The notes below the pieces were generated by a model, which was given only the letters and a program-made list of their open reading frames with translations, had not been told where the DNA came from and searched no databases. This document shows, one piece after another, positions 19,946-30,002 of a stretch of DNA of 64,000 bases. Location: positions 1-64,000 of the forward strand of contig NZ_QKYU01000014.1 in the NCBI RefSeq assembly GCF_003253705.1, in the 5' to 3' direction. Each line of letters opens with the position of its first letter. Position 1 is the first letter of the stretch. A program made the position numbers and the translations under genes. Origin of the DNA: Humitalea rosea (GTDB lineage: Bacteria > Pseudomonadota > Alphaproteobacteria > Acetobacterales > Acetobacteraceae).

Positions 19946-21091
19946 ATGACCTTCGAAACTGATGCCGCTCCCGCGCGCCAAACTGATTGTGCGCCTGCCC
20001 GCCAGCCGCGCAACTGGATTCATGCGATACAGCAACAAATTCTCATGGCGCTGCTGCTGGCGGTGACCGCAGGTGCGGCGATGGCGCAGGCGCCTGCCCC
20101 CTCGGCCGATCCGCCCGATCCGATCCGCCTGCGCGTGATGGGCGGGCTTGCCGATGTGTCACAGTACACGCGCTTCGAAGAACCTTTCTGGCGCAGCCGT
20201 GTGGTGGAACTGACCGGCGGCCGCATCACGGCGGAAATCGGCCCCTTCGATCGCGCCGGCTTCCGCGCGCAGCAGATGCTGCAACTGATGCGGCTGGGCG
20301 TCGTGCCCTTCGGCACCGCCTTGCTGGCCATAATCGCGACGGATGAGCCCGAGTTCAGCATCCCCGACCTGACCGTGCTGAGCCCCGACATGGCCAGCCT
20401 GCGCCGGACCATGGCGCTGTTCCGGCCGCGTCTGCAGGAGCGCCTGCGGGAGGATTACTCGGTCGAATTGCTCGCCGTTTATACGTATCCGGCGCAGGTC
20501 ATCTGGTGCAACCGCGCCTTCGGCGGGCTGTCGGACATGGCGGGGCGCCGGGTTCGCGCCTCCTCCGTGGGCCAGGCGGAAGTCTTCGCCGCCCTCGGCG
20601 CCACGCCCGTCATCATCCCCTTCGCCGAGATCGTCGGCGCCATCCGCTCCGGCGTGGTCGAATGCGCCGTCACCGGCACGCTGTCGGGCATGGCGATCGG
20701 GCTGCATCAGGTAACGACCCATATCTCACCGATCGCGCTGAACTGGGGCGTGTCGGTGTTCGGCGCGAATGTCTCCGCCTGGGAAGCCCTGCCTGAGGCG
20801 GATCGGACCATCATCCGTGCCGGTCTTGCCGATCTGGAGGCCGCCATCTGGGAAGGTGCTGAACGCGACACCGGCGATGGCATCGCCTGTGCGACCGGGC
20901 AGCCAAGCTGCCAGGGCTCGGTACGGGGCAGGCTGACCCTGGTGCCCGCCGCCCCCTCCGATGAAGCCCGCCGCCGTGCCTTGCTGACCGATGTCGTCCT
21001 TCCCGGCTGGGTCAGTCGATGCGGCATCGATTGCGTCGAGTCCTGGAACAAGTACATGGCGCCCACCCTCGGCCTAACAGCCCGGGAATAG
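19946..21091 (+). CDS. TRAP-type periplasmic solute-binding protein (DctP family)
   Basis: A 381-residue periplasmic binding protein. After a long N-terminal lead come a hydrophobic export segment (QQILMALLLAVTAGAAMAQA) and a DctP fold with the typical core MAGRRVRASSVGQAEVFAALGATPVIIPFAEI and VVECAVTGTLSGMAIGLHQV. DctP proteins bind organic acids. No DctQ or DctM membrane subunit is near. Instead a hybrid sensor kinase starts 10 bp downstream, so the protein may serve signalling and not transport, as TorT does for TorS. ATG 19946 is used; TTG 19937 is possible, as is the ATG just before the hydrophobic segment. Confidence 0.88.
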   Translation: MTFETDAAPARQTDCAPARQPRNWIHAIQQQILMALLLAVTAGAAMAQAPAPSADPPDPIRLRVMGGLADVSQYTRFEEPFWRSRVVELTGGRITAEIGPFDRAGFRAQQMLQLMRLGVVPFGTALLAIIATDEPEFSIPDLTVLSPDMASLRRTMALFRPRLQERLREDYSVELLAVYTYPAQVIWCNRAFGGLSDMAGRRVRASSVGQAEVFAALGATPVIIPFAEIVGAIRSGVVECAVTGTLSGMAIGLHQVTTHISPIALNWGVSVFGANVSAWEALPEADRTIIRAGLADLEAAIWEGAERDTGDGIACATGQPSCQGSVRGRLTLVPAAPSDEARRRALLTDVVLPGWVSRCGIDCVESWNKYMAPTLGLTARE

Positions 21092-21101
21092 GACTTCTTC
21101 G

Positions 21102-23960
21102 ATGATCCAGCCGCGCCGTACCCAATTTTACGTCATAGGCGCGGCCGTCCTGCTTCTGCTGGCCCAGTCGATCGGCACCTATTACCTGATGCGTCAGGCG
21201 CGCGACGCAGCGCTGGCGACGGCGGAGGAATCCGTCCTGCGCGTCGCCCGCGGCGTCGAAGCCTCGGTCAACCGCAACTTCGTGCAGGTCGATGCGATGC
21301 TGACCGGTCTGCCGGCGATGCTGGCGCCGCTGATTCGCGACGGGCGGCTCGATCCCTCGAGCGTCTCGCGCGTGCTGCGTGAACTGATCAACCAGAACTT
21401 CGCCTATCGCGACGTCGTTCTTGTCGGTGAGAACGGGCTGCCGGTCGCGACCGCTTTGCCGGTCTCCCGACGCCGGCCGCTGCCACTGGCCGCGGATGGG
21501 CCGCTCTTCAGCGTGGCACAGCGTTCGGGATCGGTGATGATCGGCGGGCCGGTGCGGAACCCCGCCACCGGGGAATGGGCGATCTTCCTCGCCCGGCGGA
21601 TCAACCTGACCGGTTTCGGGCCGTTGCTCGCGGCGGCCGAGGTTCCGGTGTCGCTGCTCTCCTCGCTGCTCGCTTCGACCGCGGGCGATGCGACCGGCTT
21701 CCGGATGGTCATCGAGCGTGAGGACGGCACCGTCCTCGCCTCCTCCCCGCATGACGAGACCCATATCGGCCGACGGCTGAGCGAGACCGCCGCCAGTCTC
21801 GCGGCCCCGGGCGGACGGGTGGAATCCGTCATTGGCCGTTTCGACAACGAGCCGGTGCTGATGGCGACCCGCCAGACGCTCTACCCGAGCCTGATGATCT
21901 CCACCTCGGTGCGCGAAGCCGCGGTGCTGGCCGACTGGCGCGAGGACGCCAAGCGCGGCGCCCTGGTTTCGGCCGGCTTCGGCGCGCTGGTCCTGGCGCT
22001 GACCGTCGCGGTGCTGCTTGGCCTGCGCCAGCGCGACCGGGCGGATGCCGAACGGACCCGTTGGCGCACCATGCTCGACAATGCGCTCGAGAGCATGGAG
22101 GGCGGCTTCGTCATCTGGGACCATGAGGACCGCCTGGTCGCCTGCAACAGCCGCTACCGCGAAATGTATGCGATGTCGGCCGCCTTCATCACGCCGGGCG
22201 CGACCTTTGAGGAGATCATGCGCGGCGGCGCCCGCGTCGGGCAGTATCCCCAGGCGGGCGAGGATCTGGACGCCTTCCTGGCGGATATGGACGCCTGGCA
22301 TCGCGGCAATTTCCCGCCGATGGAACGGCTGCTGCCGGATGGCCGCTGGGTGATGATCACCGAGCGGACCACGCCCGACGGCGGCGTGGTCGGCATCCGC
22401 ACCGACATCACCGCGCTGAAGCGCGCCATGGCCGAGGTCGCCGAGGCCGCCGAGGCCAAGGGCCGCTTCCTCTCGCGCATGTCGCACGAACTGCGGACAC
22501 CGCTGAACGGCATACTGGGCTTCGGCCAGATCCTGCTGGCAGACCAGACGCTATCGACGGAGCAGCGCCGGCAGGTGGAGATCCTGCTCTCGGCCGGACG
22601 TCACCTGCTTGAGCTGGTGAACGGGCTGCTGGACCTATCCAAGATCGACGCCGGCAAGCTGGAGTTGGAGCCGCGCCCGGCCATGCTGCGCCCGCTGCTG
22701 GATGGCTGCTCGGCGCTGCTCTCCCCGGAGATCGCGCGCAAGCGGCAGACGCTGCGGCTGGATGTCGCGGGCGGGCTGCCACAATCCATCATCACCGACC
22801 CGACGCGGCTGCGGCAGTTGCTGCTGAACCTGCTGTCCAACGCCGTGAAGTTCACCCCCGAGGGCGGGGCGGTCATCCTGCGCGCCCTGCATCGCGGCAA
22901 CACCATCCGCTTCGAAGTGCAGGACAGCGGCCCCGGTGTGCCGGCCGAAAAGCGGCATTTGCTGTTCAGCGACTTCGTGCAACTGGCCGATCGCTCGGCC
23001 GAGGCCGCCGGCACCGGGCTCGGGCTGTCCATCTCCGCCCGCCTCGTGAGCCTGATGGGTGGCCGCATCGGCTGCGACTCCGCCCCGGGCGGCGGTGCGA
23101 TCTTCTGGGTCGAGCTGCCGCTGGCGGCCGCCGAGCCGATGGCGCAGTCGCGTGCCTTGCCCGTTCCGGCCTCAGAGCCGACGGAGCCGGTGGTCGGCGC
23201 CCATGTCCTGGTCGTGGATGATCTGGCCGCCAACCGTCTGGTGGCACAGGCGATGCTCTCGGCGGCCGGACACCGGGTCGCCTCCGCCGCCGATGGCGCC
23301 GAGGCTTTGGCGATGGTCGAGGCCGGCGACTACGATATTGTGCTGATGGATCTGCAGATGCCGGTCATGGACGGGATGGAATCCACCCGCCGCATCCGCG
23401 CGCTGCCCGCCCCCAAGGGGAATATCCCCATCCTGGCCGTTACCGCCTCGGCCTTGCCGGACCAGGTCGCGGCCTGCCGGGAGGCGGGCATGGATGGCCA
23501 CCTCTCCAAGCCCGTGGATCGCGACGGGCTGGTGCGGGAGGTCTCGCGCCTGCTCTCCCAGCCCCGCGTGCCACGCGCCATCATCTCCAATGCTGAGCCG
23601 ATGCTGCTGGACGAAACGGTACTGGCGGCCTTGTCGGCCGATCTCGGCGGCTCGGGCGGCAGCATCATCGCCGAATTCATCGCCGAGATGCGGGAGGTCA
23701 CGGCGATGATGCGCTCGGCCAGCGATGCCACCACGCTGCGGGCGCTGTCGCACCGGCTCGTCGGCGCGGCGCGGACCCTCGGGGCACGGCGCCTGGCCAT
23801 GACGGCCGAGCGGTTGCAGTCCGTGCAGCGCGTCGGCGGGGACTCGACCAGCCCCTTGCAGCGCCTGCTGGAGACGGCCGCCGCGACGCTGCCGCTGCTG
23901 GAGGCTTGGCTTGCCGCGCATCAGCGCATGGCACGCACGCGGATGGGTGCGGCGGAATAG
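21102..23960 (+). CDS. Hybrid sensor histidine kinase with receiver and HPt domains
   Basis: A 952-residue inner-membrane kinase. Transmembrane helix 1 (about 8-30) and helix 2 (about 288-308) flank a periplasmic Cache-type sensor. A PAS domain follows (about 318-440, [20 protein letters not shown]). The HisKA domain has phospho-acceptor His462 in [11 protein letters not shown]; the HATPase domain has an N box ([14 protein letters not shown]) and G box (GTGLGLS). A receiver domain carries Asp750 ([10 protein letters not shown]) and an HPt domain carries His884 ([14 protein letters not shown]). The His-Asp-His relay needs an external response regulator, and none is encoded nearby. AGGAC lies 8 nt before the ATG. 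It is co-transcribed with the upstream TRAP binding protein. Confidence 0.95.
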   Translation: MIQPRRTQFYVIGAAVLLLLAQSIGTYYLMRQARDAALATAEESVLRVARGVEASVNRNFVQVDAMLTGLPAMLAPLIRDGRLDPSSVSRVLRELINQNFAYRDVVLVGENGLPVATALPVSRRRPLPLAADGPLFSVAQRSGSVMIGGPVRNPATGEWAIFLARRINLTGFGPLLAAAEVPVSLLSSLLASTAGDATGFRMVIEREDGTVLASSPHDETHIGRRLSETAASLAAPGGRVESVIGRFDNEPVLMATRQTLYPSLMISTSVREAAVLADWREDAKRGALVSAGFGALVLALTVAVLLGLRQRDRADAERTRWRTMLDNALESMEGGFVIWDHEDRLVACNSRYREMYAMSAAFITPGATFEEIMRGGARVGQYPQAGEDLDAFLADMDAWHRGNFPPMERLLPDGRWVMITERTTPDGGVVGIRTDITALKRAMAEVAEAAEAKGRFLSRMSHELRTPLNGILGFGQILLADQTLSTEQRRQVEILLSAGRHLLELVNGLLDLSKIDAGKLELEPRPAMLRPLLDGCSALLSPEIARKRQTLRLDVAGGLPQSIITDPTRLRQLLLNLLSNAVKFTPEGGAVILRALHRGNTIRFEVQDSGPGVPAEKRHLLFSDFVQLADRSAEAAGTGLGLSISARLVSLMGGRIGCDSAPGGGAIFWVELPLAAAEPMAQSRALPVPASEPTEPVVGAHVLVVDDLAANRLVAQAMLSAAGHRVASAADGAEALAMVEAGDYDIVLMDLQMPVMDGMESTRRIRALPAPKGNIPILAVTASALPDQVAACREAGMDGHLSKPVDRDGLVREVSRLLSQPRVPRAIISNAEPMLLDETVLAALSADLGGSGGSIIAEFIAEMREVTAMMRSASDATTLRALSHRLVGAARTLGARRLAMTAERLQSVQRVGGDSTSPLQRLLETAAATLPLLEAWLAAHQRMARTRMGAAE

Positions 23961-24030
23961 CCCCCGTCCCCGTGGACAGCGCCGCGGTGCCCCCGCACCA
24001 TGGCGGCCGAAACAATCGGGGGAACACCAG

Positions 24031-24792
24031 ATGAGCAAGGCAATGATCGGCACGGCGGTCGTCACCGGCGCCGGAACCGGCATCGGGCGCGCAGCCGCCC
24101 TCTCTCTCCTGGGGGCCGGCTGGACGGTGGCGCTGCTCGGGCGCCGCTTGGAGCCGCTGCTGGAAACCCAGGGCCTCGCCGGCAGCGCCAGCGACCACGC
24201 TTTTCCGCTGACCGCGGATGTCGGCGATGTGGCTGGCGTCAAGGCCGCCTTCGCCGAGGTCCAGTCCCGCTTCGGCCGGCTCGACCTGCTGTTCAACAAT
24301 GCGGGGCGCGGCGCGCCGCCGGTCGAATTCGACGAGATCACCGATGAGGATTGGCTCGGCACCGTCGCGGCCAATCTGAACGGGGCGTTTTTCTGCGCCC
24401 GCGCCGCCTTCGGCATCATGCGCCGGCAGGACCCGAAGGGTGGGCGGATCATCAACAACGGCTCGATCAGCGCCCATGCGCCGCGGCCGTTCAGCGCGCC
24501 CTATACCGCGACCAAGCATGCGATCACCGGCCTCACCAAGTCGATTTTCCTCGACGGCCGCGCGCATGACATCGTCGCGGGACAGATCGACATCGGCAAT
24601 GCGGCGACGCCGATGACCGAACGCATGACCAAGGGCGTGCCCCAGGCCAACGGCACCCGCATGGTCGAGGAGCGCATGGATGTCGCCAAGGTCGGCGAGG
24701 CGGTGCTGCACATGGCCTCGCTGCCGCTGGAAGCGAACATCCTGACCATGACGATCATGGCCTCCAAGATGCCTTTTGTCGGGCGCGGCTGA
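24031..24792 (+). CDS. SDR family NAD(P)-dependent oxidoreductase
   Basis: A 253-residue classical short-chain dehydrogenase. The cofactor loop is [11 protein letters not shown] (about 11-21), followed by NNAG, the catalytic Ser in [11 protein letters not shown] and YTATKHA with Tyr and Lys. Arg rather than Asp follows beta-2 (LLGRRLEPL), which favours NADP(H). ATG 24031 has a GGGGGAA stretch upstream. The substrate is unknown. It stands alone between the sensor kinase and the convergent amidohydrolase, 3 bp between stops. Confidence 0.9.
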   Translation: MSKAMIGTAVVTGAGTGIGRAAALSLLGAGWTVALLGRRLEPLLETQGLAGSASDHAFPLTADVGDVAGVKAAFAEVQSRFGRLDLLFNNAGRGAPPVEFDEITDEDWLGTVAANLNGAFFCARAAFGIMRRQDPKGGRIINNGSISAHAPRPFSAPYTATKHAITGLTKSIFLDGRAHDIVAGQIDIGNAATPMTERMTKGVPQANGTRMVEERMDVAKVGEAVLHMASLPLEANILTMTIMASKMPFVGRG

Positions 24793-24795
24793 GCC

Positions 24796-26229
24796 TCAGA
24801 AGGGCATGGCACCGGGGCGCAGGATCGCCTCGGTCGTGGTGGCGAGGTTGCGGGGCGCGGGGGCCGGCATCGCGGGGCGCTCCATGCGGCCCCAGCCGGC
24901 GGCCTCCGCGACCACGCCATCCTCCATCACCACCCGGCCGCGCACGATGGTCGCGACCGGCAGGCCGATGGTCCGCATGCCGTCATAAGGGGTGAAGCGG
25001 CTGCGCTCGCTGTGCAGCGCGCCAGCCTGGATGGTCCCGCGCGCGGCGAGGTCGATGATGGCCAGATCGCCATCGGCCCCCGGCTGCACCACGCCCTTGC
25101 GCGGATAGAGGCCGAAGGCCCGCGCCGGCGCGGCCGAGGCCGAGCGCACGTATTGCTCCAGGGTGAACCGCCCCTCCGCCACCAGGGTCAGCATCAGCCG
25201 CATCGAGGTCTCGACGCCCGGGAAGCCGCAGGCATTGTCCCAGATCGAGGGGCGCGAGATTTCCGCCATCGCATGCGGCGCATGGTCGGTGGCGAGGATG
25301 TCGATGATGCCGTCACGCAGCGCGGCCAGCAGCGTCTCGCGCTGCGCGCCCTCGCGGATCGGCGGGTTCAGCCGCCCGATACCGGCTTGGGCACCGGTCA
25401 GATCCTCGGCCGCCAGCAACAGATATTGCGGGCAGGTCTCCACGGTGATGGGAACGCCGCGCGCCTTCGCGTCGCGGATGATGGGTACCGAGCGGGCGCA
25501 GGATTCATGCACGATATGGATGCGCGCCCCGGTCCATTCCGACAGCACGATGGAGCGGTTCAGGCTCTCCAGCGCGACGATATCCGCCCGCGCGCACCAA
25601 TGCGCGTAGTCGTCGTCGCGCCCGGCCGCCTGCATCCGCTTCTCGCGCCAGAACAGCATGGGCGAGTTCTCGGCGTGGATGGAACAGCGCAGGCCGAGGC
25701 GGGCCAGCATCTCGAACCCCTCCAGCACCGCACCATCATTCGGCGCCGGCAGATTGCCGGTGGTGTTGCCGTAGAACAGCTTGAACCCGATCACCCCGGC
25801 GGCGGCGAGGTCCGGGATCGCCTCCAGCGCGCGTTCGTCCAGCAGGCCGTAGAGCCCGTAATTCACCACCGCCTGCCGCTCGGCGGCCTCGCGCTTGATC
25901 GCCAGCGCCTCCAGGCTCCAGGTCGGCGGGTCGGTGTTGGGCATGTCGAAGATGGTGGTCACGCCGCCGGCCGCGGCGGCGCGGGTGCCGGTGCGCCAGT
26001 CCTCCTTATGCGTCATGCCCGGTTCGCGGATATGCACATGGGTGTCGATGGCGCCCGGAATCACATGGCGGCCTTGGGCCGACAGCACGCGCGTCGCGCG
26101 CGGTGCCAGCGCCGGATGGCCGACGAAGACGATCACCCCATCCTTCACCGCCACATCGGCGACGAAGCGCCCGGTCTCGTTCACAACGGTCCCACCGGTG
26201 ATCAGCAGATCGGCGATGAAAGGCTCCAT
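24796..26229 (-). CDS. Dihydroorotase/allantoinase-family cyclic amidohydrolase
   Basis: A 477-residue metal-dependent hydrolase of cyclic amides. The metal-binding HxH is in DTHVHIREPGM, the probable carboxylated lysine in GFKLFYG and the catalytic aspartate in LATDHAPHAM. It has an N-terminal beta-sandwich half (MEPFIADLLITGGTVV) and a C-terminal VVMEDGVV strand. Length and motifs fit allantoinase and class I dihydroorotase about equally; the purine-type neighbours favour a catabolic cyclic ureide or amide. ATG 26229 is chosen because homology starts at MEPFIADLLI. The gene follows the nucleoside hydrolase by 14 bp, so the two are probably co-transcribed. Confidence 0.85.
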   Translation of the reverse strand: MEPFIADLLITGGTVVNETGRFVADVAVKDGVIVFVGHPALAPRATRVLSAQGRHVIPGAIDTHVHIREPGMTHKEDWRTGTRAAAAGGVTTIFDMPNTDPPTWSLEALAIKREAAERQAVVNYGLYGLLDERALEAIPDLAAAGVIGFKLFYGNTTGNLPAPNDGAVLEGFEMLARLGLRCSIHAENSPMLFWREKRMQAAGRDDDYAHWCARADIVALESLNRSIVLSEWTGARIHIVHESCARSVPIIRDAKARGVPITVETCPQYLLLAAEDLTGAQAGIGRLNPPIREGAQRETLLAALRDGIIDILATDHAPHAMAEISRPSIWDNACGFPGVETSMRLMLTLVAEGRFTLEQYVRSASAAPARAFGLYPRKGVVQPGADGDLAIIDLAARGTIQAGALHSERSRFTPYDGMRTIGLPVATIVRGRVVMEDGVVAEAAGWGRMERPAMPAPAPRNLATTTEAILRPGAMPF

Positions 26230-26243
26230 GCGGGCAGGCTCCG

Positions 26244-27155
26244 TCAGGGCAGTTGGGAAAGGGCTTGGCCCAGCATGGCGAAGAAGCCATCGGCGTCCAG
26301 GGCCTCGGCCAGCAGCACGTTGGGTGTCGCGCCGGTGCGGCCCCAGCGGTCGATATGCGTGCGGCCGCGCGCGGCGCCATCGCCGCTGTCCACCCGCACG
26401 GCCGCATCGCGGAAGCCGAACAGCCCGGGCTCCAGCACCGCCGCCACGGCACAAGGGTCATGCAAGGCAAAGCCGCGCCCGGAAAACCGGCGGGAGGGCG
26501 GCACCGCGCCCAGGATCGCCGCCGCCGCCCGCGCGCAAACCCCCGTGCGCGGCAGCGCCGCCAGCCGTGCCGGGGTGACCAACGCCTGCGCCGTCAGGTC
26601 CAGCGTGACCAGCGTCACCGGGGCATCGACGGCCAGCAGCATCGCCAGCGCCTCGGGGTCCATGGCGGCATTGTATTCGGCCGAGGGCGTCCAATTCCCC
26701 TCCCCCCAGGCGCCCGCCATCACCGAGATGGAGGCCAACCGCCCCGCCAGTGCGGGCTCCGTCGCCAGAGCCAGCGCGAGATTGGCCGAGGGCGCCAGCG
26801 CGATGGCATGGACCGAACGGGGTGCGGCATCGCGCAGCACCGCGCGGATGGCGTCGGCCGCGATGCCGGGCGTGGCCGGCGGCCCCTCGGGCAGCACCAC
26901 GCCGCCGAGACCATCGGCGCCATGCACCGCCGCCTCGTCGCGATGCGCGCCGATCAGCGGATGCGCCGCACCGGCCACCACCGGCACCGCCTGCCCGGTC
27001 ATGCCCACCAGCGCCCGCGCATTCGCCAGCGTCCGCGCCAGCGGGACATTGCCGCCGGAGACAGTGACCAGCCGCACCTCCATCATCGCCAAGGCCAGGA
27101 ACAGCGCGATCGCGTCATCGGTGCCGGGATCGCAGTCGATGATTGCCGGAATCAC
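26244..27155 (-). CDS. Inosine-uridine preferring nucleoside hydrolase
   Basis: Cleaves the N-glycosidic bond of ribonucleosides to free base and ribose. It has 303 residues. The calcium-binding signature IIDCDPGTDDAIAL is at the N-terminus, with later family elements VTVSGGNVPL and the EYNAAMDPEA metal/ribose site, and a final HDPCAVAAVLEP. The GTG start at 27155 overlaps the stop of the M20 gene as GTGA and directly precedes the signature. A GTG ten codons upstream is the alternative. Base specificity cannot be predicted. Confidence 0.93.
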   Translation of the reverse strand: MIPAIIDCDPGTDDAIALFLALAMMEVRLVTVSGGNVPLARTLANARALVGMTGQAVPVVAGAAHPLIGAHRDEAAVHGADGLGGVVLPEGPPATPGIAADAIRAVLRDAAPRSVHAIALAPSANLALALATEPALAGRLASISVMAGAWGEGNWTPSAEYNAAMDPEALAMLLAVDAPVTLVTLDLTAQALVTPARLAALPRTGVCARAAAAILGAVPPSRRFSGRGFALHDPCAVAAVLEPGLFGFRDAAVRVDSGDGAARGRTHIDRWGRTGATPNVLLAEALDADGFFAMLGQALSQLP

Positions 27156-28384
27156 CCGAGTTCGGTCTCCACCACCGAACACCACCAGGCCGCGCCATGC
27201 GCCAGCGCGGCATCGACGAAATCGAAATGCGGATTGTGGTGCTGCCCATCCGGATGCGGGGGATCGCCAGTGCCGAGCCAGGCATAGGCGCCCGGCCGTG
27301 CCAGCAGCATTTCGGAAAAATCCTCGCCGGCGGTGATCGGCGGATGGTCGTCGCGCGCCTCGCCCATGGCGGCGAGGGCGGCGCGATAGGCCAAGGCCGC
27401 CTGCGCCGGATGGTTCACCGTGGGGGAGAGGCGGCGGATATAGCGGTAGTCGGCCACCAGCCCATGCATCGCGGCGATGCCATGGGCCAATTCGCCGATG
27501 CGGCGTTCCAACAGGTCGCGCTCCAGCGGCGCCAGGGCGCGGGCGGTGCCGGCAAGATGCACCTCGGAGGGGATGACATTCGGCGCCCGCGGATTGCCAG
27601 CAGCGATGTGCCCGACCGAGGCGACGGCGGTGCGCAGCGGATCGACCTCGCGCGCGACAATGCTGTGCAGGGCTGCGATGAATTGCGCCGCGGCCAGGGT
27701 CGCATCGGTGCCCTGATGCGGCTTGGCACCATGGCTGCCGCGGCCGGTGAAACTCGCCTGCCAGGTGTCGCTGCTGGCCAGCACCGGGCCCTTGGGCACG
27801 GCCACGATGCCAAGCGGCAGGCCAGGCAGGTTGTGCAGACCATAGACGGCATCGACAGGGAAGCGGTCGAACAGCCCGTCCTCCAGCATCGCCTTGGCAC
27901 CACCCAGGCTTTCCTCGGCCGGCTGGAAGATCAGATGCACGGTGCCGGCGAAGGCGTCGCGATTGGCAGCGAGGAAGGTCGCGGCGCCCAGCAGCATCGC
28001 GGTATGCCCGTCATGCCCGCAGGCATGCATCTTTCCGGGCACCGTGCTGGCGTAGGCCGCGCCGGTCACCTCGGTCATCGCCAGCGCGTCCATGTCCGCC
28101 CGCAGCCCGATCGCGCGGTTGCCGGCCCTGCCGCGGAGCGGCTCGACCATACCGGCGCCGCGGAGCGGCTCGACCATACCGGTGCCGCGGATGGTGCCGA
28201 CAACGCCGGTGCCGGCGATGCCGGTCGTGACCTCGATCCCGGCGGCCTCCAGCTCGCGCGCGACGAGGGCCGCCGTGCGGTGCTCCTCGAAGCCCAGTTC
28301 GGGATGGGCATGGATGTCCCGCCGCCAGGCGGTCATGGCGGGAACCAGGGGGCCGAGGGCCTCGGGCGAGCTACGTTGCGACAT
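27152..28384 (-). CDS. M20 family amidohydrolase (hippurate hydrolase/IAA-amino acid hydrolase type)
   Basis: A 410-residue zinc amidohydrolase that releases amino acids from N-acyl or similar amides. The motifs are IHAHPELGFEE, MHACGHDGHTAML (metals), QPAEESLGGA (catalytic Glu), the dimerisation-domain FTGRGSHGAKPHQGTD, ITAGEDFSEM and NPHFDF (metal His). Between the first beta strands and LRADMDAL it carries an unusual duplicated peptide, GMVEPLRG, from a 27-bp tandem repeat. The ATG at 28384 is 49 bp from the divergent binding-protein gene. It leads a three-gene unit with the nucleoside hydrolase and the cyclic amidohydrolase. Confidence 0.93.
   Translation of the reverse strand: MSQRSSPEALGPLVPAMTAWRRDIHAHPELGFEEHRTAALVARELEAAGIEVTTGIAGTGVVGTIRGTGMVEPLRGAGMVEPLRGRAGNRAIGLRADMDALAMTEVTGAAYASTVPGKMHACGHDGHTAMLLGAATFLAANRDAFAGTVHLIFQPAEESLGGAKAMLEDGLFDRFPVDAVYGLHNLPGLPLGIVAVPKGPVLASSDTWQASFTGRGSHGAKPHQGTDATLAAAQFIAALHSIVAREVDPLRTAVASVGHIAAGNPRAPNVIPSEVHLAGTARALAPLERDLLERRIGELAHGIAAMHGLVADYRYIRRLSPTVNHPAQAALAYRAALAAMGEARDDHPPITAGEDFSEMLLARPGAYAWLGTGDPPHPDGQHHNPHFDFVDAALAHGAAWWCSVVETELG
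28131..28184. repeat. In-frame 27-bp tandem duplication inside the M20 gene
   Basis: Bases 28131-28157 and 28158-28184 are identical except for one C/T difference, and a further six bases repeat once more. The unit encodes nine residues (repeat of GMVEPLRG plus one), lengthening a surface loop just before the conserved LRADMDAL strand. Confidence 0.95.
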
Positions 28385-28433
28385 GGGCGGGATGCTGCCA
28401 GTTTTACCGGGATTCCGCGAGAGATCCCCCCAC

Positions 28434-30002
28434 ATGCGCCGCGCCCTCCTGCTTGCGACCCTGGCCCTGGCATCCGCGCCGGTGCAGGCCCCCTTGCAGG
28501 CCCAGACCCTGCGTATCGGCATCGAGGCGACGACCACCAGCCTCGACCCGCATTTCGCCAGCATCATCACCAATTTCGCCTTCGCGCGGCATTGGTTCCA
28601 GCCGCTGGTGCAGCAGGATGCCGGCCAGGTGCTGCGCCCGGCCATCGCCACATCATGGCGCGTGGTCGATCCGCTGACCTGGGAATTCACGCTGGACCCG
28701 AAGGCGACCTTCTCCGACGGCACGCCGGTGCGGCCCGAGGATGTCGCCTTCAGCATCTTCCGCGCCGGGGATGTGCCGAATTCGCCCTCCTCGCTCCGCG
28801 CCTATACCCGCCCGGTGAAGTCGGTCGAGAAATCCGGCCCGCACACCATCCTCATCCGCACCACGGCGCCGACGCCGCTGCTCGCGAACTACCTCTCGCT
28901 GGTGATGATCGTGAGCGAGCGGGTCGGCGACGCCGCGACCACCGCCGACTACAATTCCGGCCGCGCCATGGTGGGCAGCGGCCCGTTCCGCCATGTCTCC
29001 TGGCACCCCGGCGGCGTGGCGGTGATGGAGCGCCGGGAGGATTTCAACGGCCCCGCCCCCGCCTTCGCCCGCGTCGAATTCCGCCCGATCCCCAATGCCG
29101 GCGCCCGCACCGCGGCACTCCAGGCCGGTGACGTCGATCTGATCGAGATCGTGCCCTCCGACCAATACGCCCAGCTCAAGGCCGATCCGCGCTTCACCGT
29201 GGCCGAAAGCCCGTCGAACCGCCTGATCTATTTGACCCTGGACAGCGACCGCGAAACCACCCCCTTCGTCCATGCCCGCGACGGCGGGCCGCTGGCCAAC
29301 CCCTTGCGCGACCGCCGGGTGCGCCGGGCACTGTCGCTGGCGATCAATCGCGACGCGCTGGCGCGCAATGTGATGCAGGGCCAGGCGCTGCCCTCGGGCG
29401 ACCTGGGCCCGCCGGGGTATTTCGGCACCTCGCCCGACCTCACCCCCGATCCCTATGACCCCGCCGAATCCCGCCGCCTGCTGGCCGAGGCCGGGCTGCC
29501 GCAGGGCTTCGCCGTGCAGGTGAACGGCCCCAACGACCGCTATGTGAATGATGAGAAGGTCGTGCAGGCCATCGCGCAGTTCTGGACCCGTGTCGGGCTC
29601 GTCACCACCGTCCAGACCAAGCCGCGCGGCCTTTGGCTCTCCGAGGCAGCACAGCTGCGCTACTCGGTGAACCTCGCCGGCTTCTCGCCCAATCCGGAAG
29701 TGCTCGGGATGCTGGAAACCCAGATCCATAGCTGGGACACAACGCTCGGCCTCGGCACCGCCAATCGCGGGCGGTTCTCCAATGCCGCCATCGATGCGGT
29801 GATCGAACAGGCGCGCGCGACGATGGATGACGCGGAGCGTTCGCGGCTGACGCAGCAGGCGACGCGCATGGCGCTGCGCGACGAGACGGCGCTGATCCCG
29901 CTGTATTTCCAGGTGAACACCTGGGCGATGCGCGCGGGCATCACCTATGAGGCACGCACCGATGAGATGACGCTGGCGATGAGCGCCGGCCGCAGGCCGT
30001 GA
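28434..30002 (+). CDS. ABC transporter solute-binding protein, family 5 (peptide/nickel/opine type)
   Basis: A 522-residue SBP_bac_5 protein exported by an N-terminal signal peptide (MRRALLLATLALASAPVQA). Family landmarks are TTSLDPHFASIITNFAFARHWFQPL, LTWEFTLDPKATFSDGTPV with PEDVAFS, GSGPFRHVSWHPGG and DRRVRRALSLAINRDAL. Relatives bind oligopeptides, dipeptides or glutathione. No permease or ATPase gene is adjacent, so it is an orphan or works with a transporter elsewhere. Its stop overlaps the adenine deaminase start as GTGA, tying it to base catabolism. ATG 28434 is chosen for the signal peptide; the longer frame is antisense to the M20 gene. Confidence 0.92.
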   Translation: MRRALLLATLALASAPVQAPLQAQTLRIGIEATTTSLDPHFASIITNFAFARHWFQPLVQQDAGQVLRPAIATSWRVVDPLTWEFTLDPKATFSDGTPVRPEDVAFSIFRAGDVPNSPSSLRAYTRPVKSVEKSGPHTILIRTTAPTPLLANYLSLVMIVSERVGDAATTADYNSGRAMVGSGPFRHVSWHPGGVAVMERREDFNGPAPAFARVEFRPIPNAGARTAALQAGDVDLIEIVPSDQYAQLKADPRFTVAESPSNRLIYLTLDSDRETTPFVHARDGGPLANPLRDRRVRRALSLAINRDALARNVMQGQALPSGDLGPPGYFGTSPDLTPDPYDPAESRRLLAEAGLPQGFAVQVNGPNDRYVNDEKVVQAIAQFWTRVGLVTTVQTKPRGLWLSEAAQLRYSVNLAGFSPNPEVLGMLETQIHSWDTTLGLGTANRGRFSNAAIDAVIEQARATMDDAERSRLTQQATRMALRDETALIPLYFQVNTWAMRAGITYEARTDEMTLAMSAGRRP

